Shown here piece after piece: positions 45,450-51,872 of a stretch of DNA of 64,000 nt (positions are counted from its first letter, which is position 1; the number at the start of each line of letters is the position of its first letter). Both the position numbers and the translations under genes were made by a program. The stretch lies in assembly GCA_965276955.1 (NCBI GenBank), contig CBDIBP010000007.1, positions 1 through 64,000 of the forward strand, written 5' to 3'. Under the pieces are notes generated by a model, which made no database searches, was not told the origin of the DNA, and saw nothing but the letters and a program-made list of their open reading frames with translations. This DNA is from JABDEZ01 sp965276955 (GTDB lineage Bacteria > Bacteroidota > Bacteroidia > Chitinophagales > Chitinophagaceae).

Positions 45450-46229
45450 CTATGGTGCTGGCCTCGTCATACCATCCAGGAAAAGATAGAAGGTATCGCC
45501 ACGCAGGCCCACCCTGGTAGACTCCAGGGATATCACCTCTGCAGGGGCTATGTTGCCCAGGTTCACATTGGCGCCCAATAGCTCCAGGAAGTATACCTGC
45601 TGTGCTTTTTGCGGCGCTTCCCATATTATTTTCTCAGAAGGTATCTGTGTCAGTATCTCCTGTACCAGGCCCTCGCGCACCTCACCAGAGCCACGGTATA
45701 TACCTACATTACCTGCTTCGCGGGCTTCAGCTATCACATAGGCCGAGCCTGAATCAAGTTCTGCCTTCATCAGGTCTATCCATTTATATGGGGCCATGAT
45801 GTGCTTCTCATCTTTAGAGCCCACTTCTGATAATACCGTTGTATGCTTTGCGAACTTCTCTATATACCCACACTTTTCGGCATGCGGTATCGTTATAGAA
45901 CCGTCTGATATTTCTACAAAGTCCAGCTTGTAGTCTTTGACCACATGCAGGTAGTCCTCTACCTGGTTGCGTATCAGGAATGCCTCGAACAAGGTACCTC
46001 CAAAATATACAGGTATACCATGCTCCTGGTATATCTCTATCTTCTCGCGAAGTTTATTGGTAACGAAACTGGTACCGAAACCCAGCTTTACAATGTCTGT
46101 GAATGGTGCCGCTACGGACAGGAAATCTCTTACGCCAACAAGGCCTGTCCCTTTGTCCATGACCATGGTAATGCCATGGCTACGAGGCTTTTGAGTGCGT
46201 TCTGGTATGTTCTTAAGTGGAAAATTCAT
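45450..46229 (-). CDS. comA: Phosphosulfolactate synthase (ComA family)
   Basis: 259-residue TIM-barrel protein that joins sulfite to phosphoenolpyruvate to make phosphosulfolactate. Family features: GITMVMDKGTGLVGVRDFL at the N-terminus, DIVKLGFGTSF, GIPVYFGGTLFEAF, FVEISDGSITIP and VLSEVGSKDE. ComA starts coenzyme M synthesis in methanogens; bacterial members are proposed to lead to sulfolactate. In this phylum a link to sulfonate lipids or sulfolactate is a guess. No other ComB/ComC-type gene is nearby. Confidence 0.88.
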   Translation of the reverse strand: MNFPLKNIPERTQKPRSHGITMVMDKGTGLVGVRDFLSVAAPFTDIVKLGFGTSFVTNKLREKIEIYQEHGIPVYFGGTLFEAFLIRNQVEDYLHVVKDYKLDFVEISDGSITIPHAEKCGYIEKFAKHTTVLSEVGSKDEKHIMAPYKWIDLMKAELDSGSAYVIAEAREAGNVGIYRGSGEVREGLVQEILTQIPSEKIIWEAPQKAQQVYFLELLGANVNLGNIAPAEVISLESTRVGLRGDTFYLFLDGMTRPAP

Positions 46230-46302
46230 TTAAGCATTCGTTCTTTTATGTAATAAAGATAGTCTCTTTAGCAGTTTTCTGTACAAATGCCTTTTCACTT
46301 TG

Positions 46303-46310
46303 TATCTTTG
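46303..46310 (+). promoter_or_regulatory. Putative -7 box for the lpxB operon
   Basis: TATCTTTG, an exact TAnnTTTG match, 18 nt before the ATG of the small membrane protein. No TTG box at the usual distance. Confidence 0.45.
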
Positions 46311-46328
46311 GACAAGATTTTAACATTT

Positions 46329-46625
46329 ATGGATCGTAATGTACCGTTGCTTGGCTTTGTGATAGGATTGATCTTCCCTTTTCTGGGCCTTATCATTGTC
46401 AACTATACTTTATTGCACGGAGAAACTTTACAGGCATTCATGCATACCATGCTCGCCATGCACGATGTTGCATCGAAAGTGGTGAGCCTGAGTTTGCTTA
46501 CCAACCTGATACCCTTTATATATTATACCAGCAAGCGGCTGGACCACACTGCTAAAGGTGTATTTGTGATCACCATGATATATGTGGTGATAGCTGTATT
46601 ACTTAAGTTCAACTTCTTCATGTAA
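46329..46625 (+). CDS. Small three-helix membrane protein of unknown function, upstream of lpxB
   Basis: 98 residues with three hydrophobic segments (VPLLGFVIGLIFPFLGLIIV, VVSLSLLTNLIPFIYYT, GVFVITMIYVVIAVLLKF). I do not recognise the family. The ATG at 46329 (MDRNVPLLG) follows a good -7 box, whereas the open frame upstream overlaps the promoter. The stop is 1 nt before the lpxB ATG, so the two are almost certainly co-translated; a membrane role related to lipid A is only suggested by that. Confidence 0.75.
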   Translation: MDRNVPLLGFVIGLIFPFLGLIIVNYTLLHGETLQAFMHTMLAMHDVASKVVSLSLLTNLIPFIYYTSKRLDHTAKGVFVITMIYVVIAVLLKFNFFM

Positions 46626-46626
46626 A

Positions 46627-47727
46627 ATGCGCTATTACCTGATAGCCGGTGAAGCCAGCGGAGACCTGCACGGTGGTAACCTGGTAAAGGCACTGCACAA
46701 GCAAGACCCCAATGCCGATATACGCTGCTGGGGAGGCGACAATATGCAGGCAGCGGGTGCCACACTGGTGAAACACTATCGCGAGCTGGCCTTTATGGGC
46801 TTTATAGAGGTGGTAAGGCACCTGCGCACCATACTGGACAACATAAAATTTTGCAAGAAAGACATAACTGATTATAAGCCCGATGTGCTGGTGCTTATAG
46901 ACTATCCAGGCTTCAACATGCGCATAGCCACATGGGCAAAGGAACAGGGTATAAAGGTGGTGTACTACATAAGCCCGCAGGTGTGGGCCTGGAAGGAGAA
47001 CCGGGTGAAGAAGCTGAAACGTGATGTGGACCTGATGCTGGTGATACTGCCCTTTGAAGTACCCTTCTATGAAAAATGGAATTACAAGGCCATATATGTG
47101 GGACACCCACTGATAGAGGTGGTGGGCCATGAAAAGAACGATGTGCCTGCTATACCTATTGCCAGCAAACCCATCATAGCGCTGCTGCCGGGCAGCCGCA
47201 CGCAGGAGATAAAAGCCAAACTACCTATTATGTTGCAAATGGTACCCCACTTCCCGGCATACCAATTTGTAATAGCGCAGGCGCCCTCGCAGCCCGATGA
47301 GCTGTATAAAGCGATACCCGGCGCTACCGATGTGCTACTGGTGAAAGGGCAAACCTACAACCTGCTGAAACAAGCAACAGCAGCCTTGGTGACCAGCGGC
47401 ACCGCCACACTGGAGACCGCGCTGTTCGGTGTGCCGCAAGTGGTGTGCTACAAGGGCAGCGCCATAAGCACCTGGCTGGCGCGAAAGCTGATAAAGATAA
47501 AGTACATAAGCCTGGTGAACCTGATAATGGACAAACCAGTGGTAACAGAACTGATACAGGACGACCTGAACGAAAAGAACCTGCAACAGGAACTGAGTAA
47601 GATACTGGAAGACGGCCCTTACAGGCAACAAATGAAAAGCGACTACGCCACGCTGTGGCACAGGCTGGGCAGCACACCTGCATCAGCAACGGCCGCCAGC
47701 CACATTATAGCCTTAGTGTCTGAATAA
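46627..47727 (+). CDS. lpxB: Lipid-A-disaccharide synthase
   Basis: 366-residue GT19 glycosyltransferase that joins lipid X and UDP-diacylglucosamine in lipid A synthesis. Landmarks are IAGEASGDLHGGNLVKAL at the N-terminus, IDYPGFNMRIA, YISPQVWAWKENRVK, the UDP-sugar region ALLPGSRTQEIKAKLPIML and TSGTATLETALFGVPQVVCY. Its last 15 nt overlap a small convergent gene (47713-47871). Confidence 0.96.
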   Translation: MRYYLIAGEASGDLHGGNLVKALHKQDPNADIRCWGGDNMQAAGATLVKHYRELAFMGFIEVVRHLRTILDNIKFCKKDITDYKPDVLVLIDYPGFNMRIATWAKEQGIKVVYYISPQVWAWKENRVKKLKRDVDLMLVILPFEVPFYEKWNYKAIYVGHPLIEVVGHEKNDVPAIPIASKPIIALLPGSRTQEIKAKLPIMLQMVPHFPAYQFVIAQAPSQPDELYKAIPGATDVLLVKGQTYNLLKQATAALVTSGTATLETALFGVPQVVCYKGSAISTWLARKLIKIKYISLVNLIMDKPVVTELIQDDLNEKNLQQELSKILEDGPYRQQMKSDYATLWHRLGSTPASATAASHIIALVSE

Positions 47728-47871
47728 GCGGACGATCATTATAATAATAGCCACCAGAAATATAAAGATTGATATCCTGTTCATGCCATGCATCAGGAAT
47801 ATATTAGCGCCGCGTGGTGCGTTTGGATCTTTTTTGCGCAGGTAGAAGTACCGCAGTATCTGGTTCCACAT
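47713..47871 (-). CDS. DUF6728-like small membrane protein
   Basis: 52 residues: starts MWNQILRYFYLRKKDPNAPR, continues with MHGMNRISIFIFLVAIIIMI and ends RLFRH. The basic, proline-containing N-terminus, the MHGxNRISIF motif and one C-terminal membrane helix match a small Bacteroidetes family that I know as DUF6728. Function unknown. It overlaps the lpxB 3' end by 15 nt on the other strand. It is below common length cut-offs and easy to miss. Confidence 0.8.
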   Translation of the reverse strand: MWNQILRYFYLRKKDPNAPRGANIFLMHGMNRISIFIFLVAIIIMIVRLFRH

Positions 47872-47916
47872 TGTCTTTTCCTCGTTTTAATAAAGTTAGG
47901 AAGAAATTGACACTTC

Positions 47917-47943
47917 ATAAAAAAAGTCACCCGAAGGTGACTT
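47917..47943 (-). terminator. UUCG-loop terminator, left copy
   Basis: On the minus strand AAGTCACC, loop TTCG, GGTGACTT and a T7 run. It follows the broken tRNA copy and is part of the 63-nt direct repeat (47922-47984). Confidence 0.85.
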
Positions 47944-47984
47944 AAAGCTTGTGGAGAATAGCGGGATCGAACCGCTCACCTTTT
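47922..47984. repeat. 63-nt direct repeat, left copy
   Basis: Identical to 48272-48334, 350 nt away. It contains the UUCG terminator, the spacer and the 3' part of tRNA-Ala (acceptor strand and T arm). The two copies bracket the GIY-YIG gene like duplicated attachment sites. Confidence 0.92.
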
Positions 47985-48034
47985 CCCCGAAAGCTTTCGG
48001 GGCATGCAAACGCTCTATCCATTGGAACTGAGCC
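47952..48034 (-). pseudogene. Truncated tRNA-Ala copy with an 18-bp palindrome in the anticodon arm
   Basis: From the D arm to the 3' end this copies tRNA-Ala (48302-48374), but the 5' acceptor strand is missing, the D loop is longer, and GCATGC at the anticodon is replaced by the perfect palindrome CCCCGAAAGCTTTCGGGG (47985-48002). The acceptor stem cannot form, so it should not be functional. Its D-arm bases form the last codons and stop of the GIY-YIG gene. Confidence 0.85.
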
Positions 48035-48263
48035 ATTCAATATACTTTCTGCTTTTCTTTTTCTTGATCTCCATTTCCCTATTGCGTGCATTCTCCCTCG
48101 CTTTAAAGATTTCTTGATGGACAAGTATCCAATCATTGGCCTTTGACGTAAAAGAAGAAATACCGGAATTGTGCTGTACAAGCCGCGTTTCAATATTTTC
48201 TGTGTGACCGATATAATATCGGTCAAGTTTTGCAGAATAAATGATGTAGCAGCAGTATTCCAT
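48015..48263 (-). CDS. GIY-YIG endonuclease (UPF0213-like), inserted next to tRNA-Ala
   Basis: 82 residues, single-domain GIY-YIG nuclease. The motif is present as CYIIYSAKLDRYYIGHTENI (the first part YIIY for GIY, then YYIG for YIG). Further family residues are LVQHNSG (His/Asn), and the lysine-rich end ARNREMEIKKKKSRKYIEWL. The start is the ATG at 48263 (MEYCCYIIYSAK); the upstream frame is read-through of the tRNA. The last residues (SSNG) and the stop are encoded by the D arm of the broken tRNA copy. This looks like a compact mobile unit with tRNA ends, an inference. Confidence 0.88.
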   Translation of the reverse strand: MEYCCYIIYSAKLDRYYIGHTENIETRLVQHNSGISSFTSKANDWILVHQEIFKARENARNREMEIKKKKSRKYIEWLSSNG

Positions 48264-48271
48264 AAAAAAGT

Positions 48272-48334
48272 AAAAGTCACCCGAAGGTGACTTAAAGCTT
48301 GTGGAGAATAGCGGGATCGAACCGCTCACCTTTT
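48272..48334. repeat. 63-nt direct repeat, right copy
   Basis: Identical to 47922-47984. The right copy includes the 3' part of the intact tRNA-Ala gene and its terminator. Confidence 0.92.
48274..48293 (-). terminator. UUCG-loop terminator of tRNA-Ala, right copy
   Basis: Same stem as the left copy, but the T run is broken (TTTTACTTTTTT). It lies between tRNA-Ala and the GIY-YIG start codon and could reduce expression of that gene. Confidence 0.8.
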
Positions 48335-48374
48335 GCATGCCATGCAAACGCTCTACCAGATGAGCTAATTCCCC
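48302..48374 (-). tRNA. tRNA-Ala (anticodon GGC)
   Basis: 73 nt. The acceptor strands GGGGAAT and ATTCTCC pair (one G-U), the D arm is GCTCATCTGGTAGAGC, the anticodon stem TTTGC/GCAAA encloses the loop ATGGCAT with anticodon GGC, and the T arm has GCGGTTCGATCCCGC. Discriminator A; CCA is not encoded. Confidence 0.95.
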
Positions 48375-48447
48375 AAACCGCAAGCGGGCTGCAAAGATAT
48401 ACGCAATTAGATATTTAATGTAAAAATTAAGGAAAATAATTTTTGCC

Positions 48448-49875
48448 CTATTTGCTATACAAGTAGGCAGCATTCCTATTGGTACTGCTATACCAGTCGC
48501 TATTAGTGGTGCCGTTGCTTTGTGCCCAGTTGATGATCATGGGGTAGCCTTTGGTAAAGTCTACCAGCTCCTGCATATACGGGATACTTTGGCCTGCTAC
48601 AGATATGGCATAAGGCAGGTTGGTCTTTGTTCTGTAATAGCTTCCCGCCGCTGGGTTGGTATTATCATCGGCAGTACCAAACACCTTGTTGTCGGCTAAA
48701 GAAGATGGTATGTTATCTACCAGGTGCACCTCTGTGCCCCGGGTTTGCGATAGCACCAGGTATGGGTTGATCTTGAAACTGCTGACACCTACGGTTTGTC
48801 CTTCGCCGGTAGTGAAGTGTATGGTGGCGCTCAGCTTCACCGGGGCTACCTGCGGGTTGCCCGGTACGGTGTTCACAAAGTTGCCCCCGGCAGACTGCAT
48901 CACATTGTATGCATCATCAAAAAGAACAATGTTGGCATACTTCTGCCCGTTCTCCGTACCATTAGCTGCCAGGCTTACCCAGCTTGCGGTTGTGTATTTA
49001 CTATTCGCTACACTGGCTACAGATGATGGCGAAAGACCATCGAGCTGTATCATAAAGCCATTATGAAAAAAGCCGCCTATAGCTCTCAGGGTCATGTTGA
49101 AGGTCATATCCACTACGTTATCAGACGGGCCAAGTACCGCTTTCACCTGGTAGTCTACCACCAGATCGTTCAGGTCAAAATCTCCCATGCGGGGCCAGTT
49201 GTCCTCAAACATCAGCGTATTGGCCACATAGGTAACATTATATGCTCTTAAAGGATCGGTAGGGTAAGCATCCCGGCTGTCAGGCACGCCATCCCCATCA
49301 GCGTCTACAAGCGGGGGGATGGGGGCGCAACTGCCCGATGGGCTGGTATTATATGTGCCGCCGATAGAGATGTTATCAAAAACACCCTTGGTGGTGCCGC
49401 CGCTACCATAGAAATAAAAGTACAACCTGTAGGTGCCTGAAAAGGAAACGTTGAACTGTGGGTTCTGCACCGTAGTGGCAGTACTCTGCGAAAAAGCAAA
49501 AGTATATAGTGTATCCAGCACACCTTTGTTAGTAGCGCTTTCGCGAAGTACTACAAAGCTGCGGGAGGCAACGCCAGCCCAGCCATCCAGTTTCATCATC
49601 CAGCTTACTGTGCCGGTGCCATTAAATTTTATCCAGGGAGATATTACACCGCTTGGGGTGGCGGGGTTAGATAAAGAACCCGTAAGGCCGGAAAAGTTGC
49701 CTGCTATAACATTAGTGTTCACATAGCTGCTGCCCGTAAACGACCAGCAATAGGCCTGGTCTGTTTGGGGGTTGCCAGACTCGCAATTTATCGATACCGG
49801 GTTCTGTGCAAAGGAAGACATGTTAAAACACAGAGTGAGTATGACAAATAATAAAAATGTTCTCTTGTTTCTCAT
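48448..49875 (-). CDS. LruC domain-containing secreted protein (DUF4842)
   Basis: 475 residues with a signal peptide (MRNKRTFLLFVILTLCFNMS, cut near FAQ). The N-terminal part (residues about 25-180) is a jelly-roll-like region (GTGTVSWMMKLDGWAG, FSGTYRLYFYFYGSGG). Then comes a calcium-type acidic loop DADGDGVPDSRDAYPTDP, and the LruC/DUF4842 domain with LMFEDNWPRMGDFDLNDLVV, the hallmark of the family. The C-terminus ends WYSSTNRNAAYLYSK. Surface or periplasmic protein of unknown role. It follows the lipoprotein gene by 44 nt. Confidence 0.9.
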   Translation of the reverse strand: MRNKRTFLLFVILTLCFNMSSFAQNPVSINCESGNPQTDQAYCWSFTGSSYVNTNVIAGNFSGLTGSLSNPATPSGVISPWIKFNGTGTVSWMMKLDGWAGVASRSFVVLRESATNKGVLDTLYTFAFSQSTATTVQNPQFNVSFSGTYRLYFYFYGSGGTTKGVFDNISIGGTYNTSPSGSCAPIPPLVDADGDGVPDSRDAYPTDPLRAYNVTYVANTLMFEDNWPRMGDFDLNDLVVDYQVKAVLGPSDNVVDMTFNMTLRAIGGFFHNGFMIQLDGLSPSSVASVANSKYTTASWVSLAANGTENGQKYANIVLFDDAYNVMQSAGGNFVNTVPGNPQVAPVKLSATIHFTTGEGQTVGVSSFKINPYLVLSQTRGTEVHLVDNIPSSLADNKVFGTADDNTNPAAGSYYRTKTNLPYAISVAGQSIPYMQELVDFTKGYPMIINWAQSNGTTNSDWYSSTNRNAAYLYSK

Positions 49876-49919
49876 ATCCTTTGCACTATAAATTTATCAC
49901 AACCACACTTATTAATCAA

Positions 49920-50327
49920 TTATATTTTAGTATAGTCGAAAACGGCTTTGTTGTTAGCTATGCTAACCGTTTTGCTGATGCTACCAAAAGTTACCAATAC
50001 ACTGGTAGTGCCTCGGGGTATAGAAAATGCCGGGTTGATGCTTTGGTTGATAGATATATACTGTGTAAAATATACCTGCTGCCCATCGGCGCTCATTACC
50101 TTCAAAAAGTTCTTATCGTTTATTATTGTGCTTAAACCTACTACCTGCAGGTTGATGCTTTGTGAATTAGACCAATCGAATGAAGCACTTGTTTTTATAT
50201 CGGCAAACTTATCTACTGGTGTAGTTGTAGTAGGGGCGGGGGCAGGTGTATCCGTTTTTTTACAAGCGGTAAACTGTAAAAAACATCCTAATGCCAGCAG
50301 AATATATATTGATCGTAAAGCGCTCAT
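49920..50327 (-). CDS. Small lipoprotein, partner of the LruC protein
   Basis: 135 residues. Lipoprotein signal MSALRSIYILLALGCFLQFT followed by the lipobox Cys in FTACKKTD. A short Pro/Thr linker (APAPTTTTP) leads to a compact beta domain with FDWSNSQSINLQVVGL, a pattern that in many LruC proteins forms their own N-terminal part. So the pair may be a split version of one lipoprotein. It is the first gene after the promoter and the 22-nt repeats. Confidence 0.82.
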   Translation of the reverse strand: MSALRSIYILLALGCFLQFTACKKTDTPAPAPTTTTPVDKFADIKTSASFDWSNSQSINLQVVGLSTIINDKNFLKVMSADGQQVYFTQYISINQSINPAFSIPRGTTSVLVTFGSISKTVSIANNKAVFDYTKI

Positions 50328-50344
50328 TTCCTTGTTTTGTAGGT

Positions 50345-50377
50345 CAAAGGTATTTGCACTAAGCTACTCTGCATCAA
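50345..50377 (-). promoter_or_regulatory. Promoter of the lipoprotein-LruC operon
   Basis: On the minus strand TTG (50375-50377), 22 nt, TACCTTTG (50345-50352), a full match to the Bacteroidetes consensus, 18 nt before the start codon. Confidence 0.7.
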
Positions 50378-50389
50378 TTTGTAGCCAGT

Positions 50390-50477
50390 TTAACCTGCTG
50401 TTTGGAAGCGGTTAACAGGTTGCTGAAAAACAGTTAACGGGATGTTTGGAAGTGATTAACACGCTGATAGGAAATGA
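50390..50477. promoter_or_regulatory. Four-copy 22-nt direct repeat, operator-like array
   Basis: TTAAC recurs at 50390, 50412, 50434 and 50456, exactly 22 nt apart. Units share TTAACnnGnTGnTtGgAA. The words around the core (CCAGTTTAAC, CGGTTAACA, ACAGTTAACG, GATTAACA) resemble the direct-repeat sites of LytTR response regulators. The array ends about 13 nt upstream of the TTG box, the place of an activator. Confidence 0.7.
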
Positions 50478-50496
50478 TGGAGCATATAAAAATATA

Positions 50497-50520
50497 AAAG
50501 ACCGGAGCGACCCAGTCTTT
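50497..50520 (-). terminator. Probable terminator of lysA
   Basis: AAAGAC and GTCTTT with an inner GG/CC pair form a short stem; the minus strand continues TTTATATTTTT. It lies 31 nt after the lysA stop. Confidence 0.5.
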
Positions 50521-50551
50521 CTACTCTCTTTTGGTTTCAACTATTTGTCAG

Positions 50552-51769
50552 CTACAGTACTTCCACCTGGTTCTTCAACAGATCCTCGAACACATCGCGA
50601 CGACGTATGAGATGCGGCTGGCCTTCTATTATTAGTACCTCTGCAGGCTTGAGGCGCGAGTTGAAATTGCTGCTCATTTCGAAGCCATAGGCACCCGCAT
50701 TGTGAAACAATAGATAGTCGCCCTCGCGTACCTCGTTCAGTACCCTGTCCCATGCAAAAGTGTCTGTCTCGCAGATATTACCTACTACGGTGTATATGCG
50801 CTCTGCACCTGTTGGGTTACTAATATTGGTGATGCGGTGGTATGAGTCGTAAAACATAGGGCGTATCAGGTGATTGAAACCGGAGTTGACGCCCACAAAT
50901 ACGGTAGCTGTGGTTTGCTTGATAACATTGGCTTTGGTCACAAAGTAGCCGCACTCGCTTACCAGGTACTTACCCGGCTCGAACCACACTTCCAGCGGTC
51001 GTCCGTATTCTTGCTCAAACGCTTTTACGGCTTCGGTTAGTTTTTCGCCCAGGCCTTTTACATCTGTTTCGCGGTCGCCTTCTTTGTAAGGCACCTTAAA
51101 GCCACTGCCCAGGTCTATAAAGTCAAGGTCTTTAAAGCGACTGGCGCATTCGAACATTACATCCAGCGCCTGAAGGAACACGCTGATGTCTTTTATTTCG
51201 CTACCGGTGTGCATATGGAGTCCCTGTACGTGCAGTCCTGTGGTTTTTACCACGCGCTCTATATGGCGCATCTGGTGTATGGAGATACCGAATTTGCTAT
51301 CTATATGTCCGGTAGATATTTTATAATTGCCACCAGCTTCAATATGCGGATTGATGCGGATGCATATAGGGTAGCTGCCACCAAACTTATTGCCAAACTG
51401 CTCCAGTATAGATATGTTGTCAATGTTCACATTCACCCCAAGTTCCTGCGCAGCTACTATTTCATTAAAGTCCACACAGTTAGGTGTGTATAGTATGTTC
51501 TTTGCCTCAAAACCTGCCTTCAGGCCCAGCATCACTTCGTTAATGCTCACACAGTCCAGGTTGGCCCCCAGGCTCTTTATGTACTTCAGTATATTTATGT
51601 TGGTCAGCGATTTGCAAGCATAAAAGAAACGTGTAGGGTGTCCCTTAAATGCGTCCTTCAGTTTGTTGTATTGCTCCGCTATTTTTTCAGCGTGGTATAT
51701 ATAAACAGGTGTACCAAACTCGTTGGCTACAGAGATCAGTTGCTCGTAAGCAAGAGGTTCTATCATCAT
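50552..51769 (-). CDS. lysA: Diaminopimelate decarboxylase
   Basis: 405-residue PLP enzyme, the last step of lysine synthesis. The PLP lysine is in FFYACKSLTN (Lys53). Other fold III features are the MHTGSEIKD region with its conserved His, GSGFKVPYKEGD, EPGKYLVSECGYFV, and the substrate Cys site NICETDTFAWDR. Ends with NQVEVL. Start at 51769 (MMIEPLAYEQL), with Met2 also possible. It is followed by a short terminator. Confidence 0.95.
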   Translation of the reverse strand: MMIEPLAYEQLISVANEFGTPVYIYHAEKIAEQYNKLKDAFKGHPTRFFYACKSLTNINILKYIKSLGANLDCVSINEVMLGLKAGFEAKNILYTPNCVDFNEIVAAQELGVNVNIDNISILEQFGNKFGGSYPICIRINPHIEAGGNYKISTGHIDSKFGISIHQMRHIERVVKTTGLHVQGLHMHTGSEIKDISVFLQALDVMFECASRFKDLDFIDLGSGFKVPYKEGDRETDVKGLGEKLTEAVKAFEQEYGRPLEVWFEPGKYLVSECGYFVTKANVIKQTTATVFVGVNSGFNHLIRPMFYDSYHRITNISNPTGAERIYTVVGNICETDTFAWDRVLNEVREGDYLLFHNAGAYGFEMSSNFNSRLKPAEVLIIEGQPHLIRRRDVFEDLLKNQVEVL

Positions 51770-51815
51770 TATTTCCCGGGAAATGAAACAGTAAAAAATT
51801 ATGTAAACTTACGAA

Positions 51816-51847
51816 AAGAGCGGGAGTTTTTTAAAACCCCCGCTCTT
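51816..51847 (-). terminator. Terminator of the nucleotide-sugar dehydrogenase gene
   Basis: AAGAGCGGG pairs with CCCGCTCTT, with inner TTTT/AAAA pairing; it lies 26 nt after the stop on the minus strand. Confidence 0.75.
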
Positions 51848-51872
51848 AGCAGCATATCGTTCAATATTGGGG

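Noticed and set aside
48264..48473. N-terminal extension of the GIY-YIG frame upstream of 48263
   Set aside because: This part translates the intact tRNA-Ala and spacer, so the true start is the ATG at 48263.
50390..50477. CRISPR array
   Set aside because: The 22-nt units are contiguous direct repeats without separate unique spacers, only four copies, and no cas genes are in the window.
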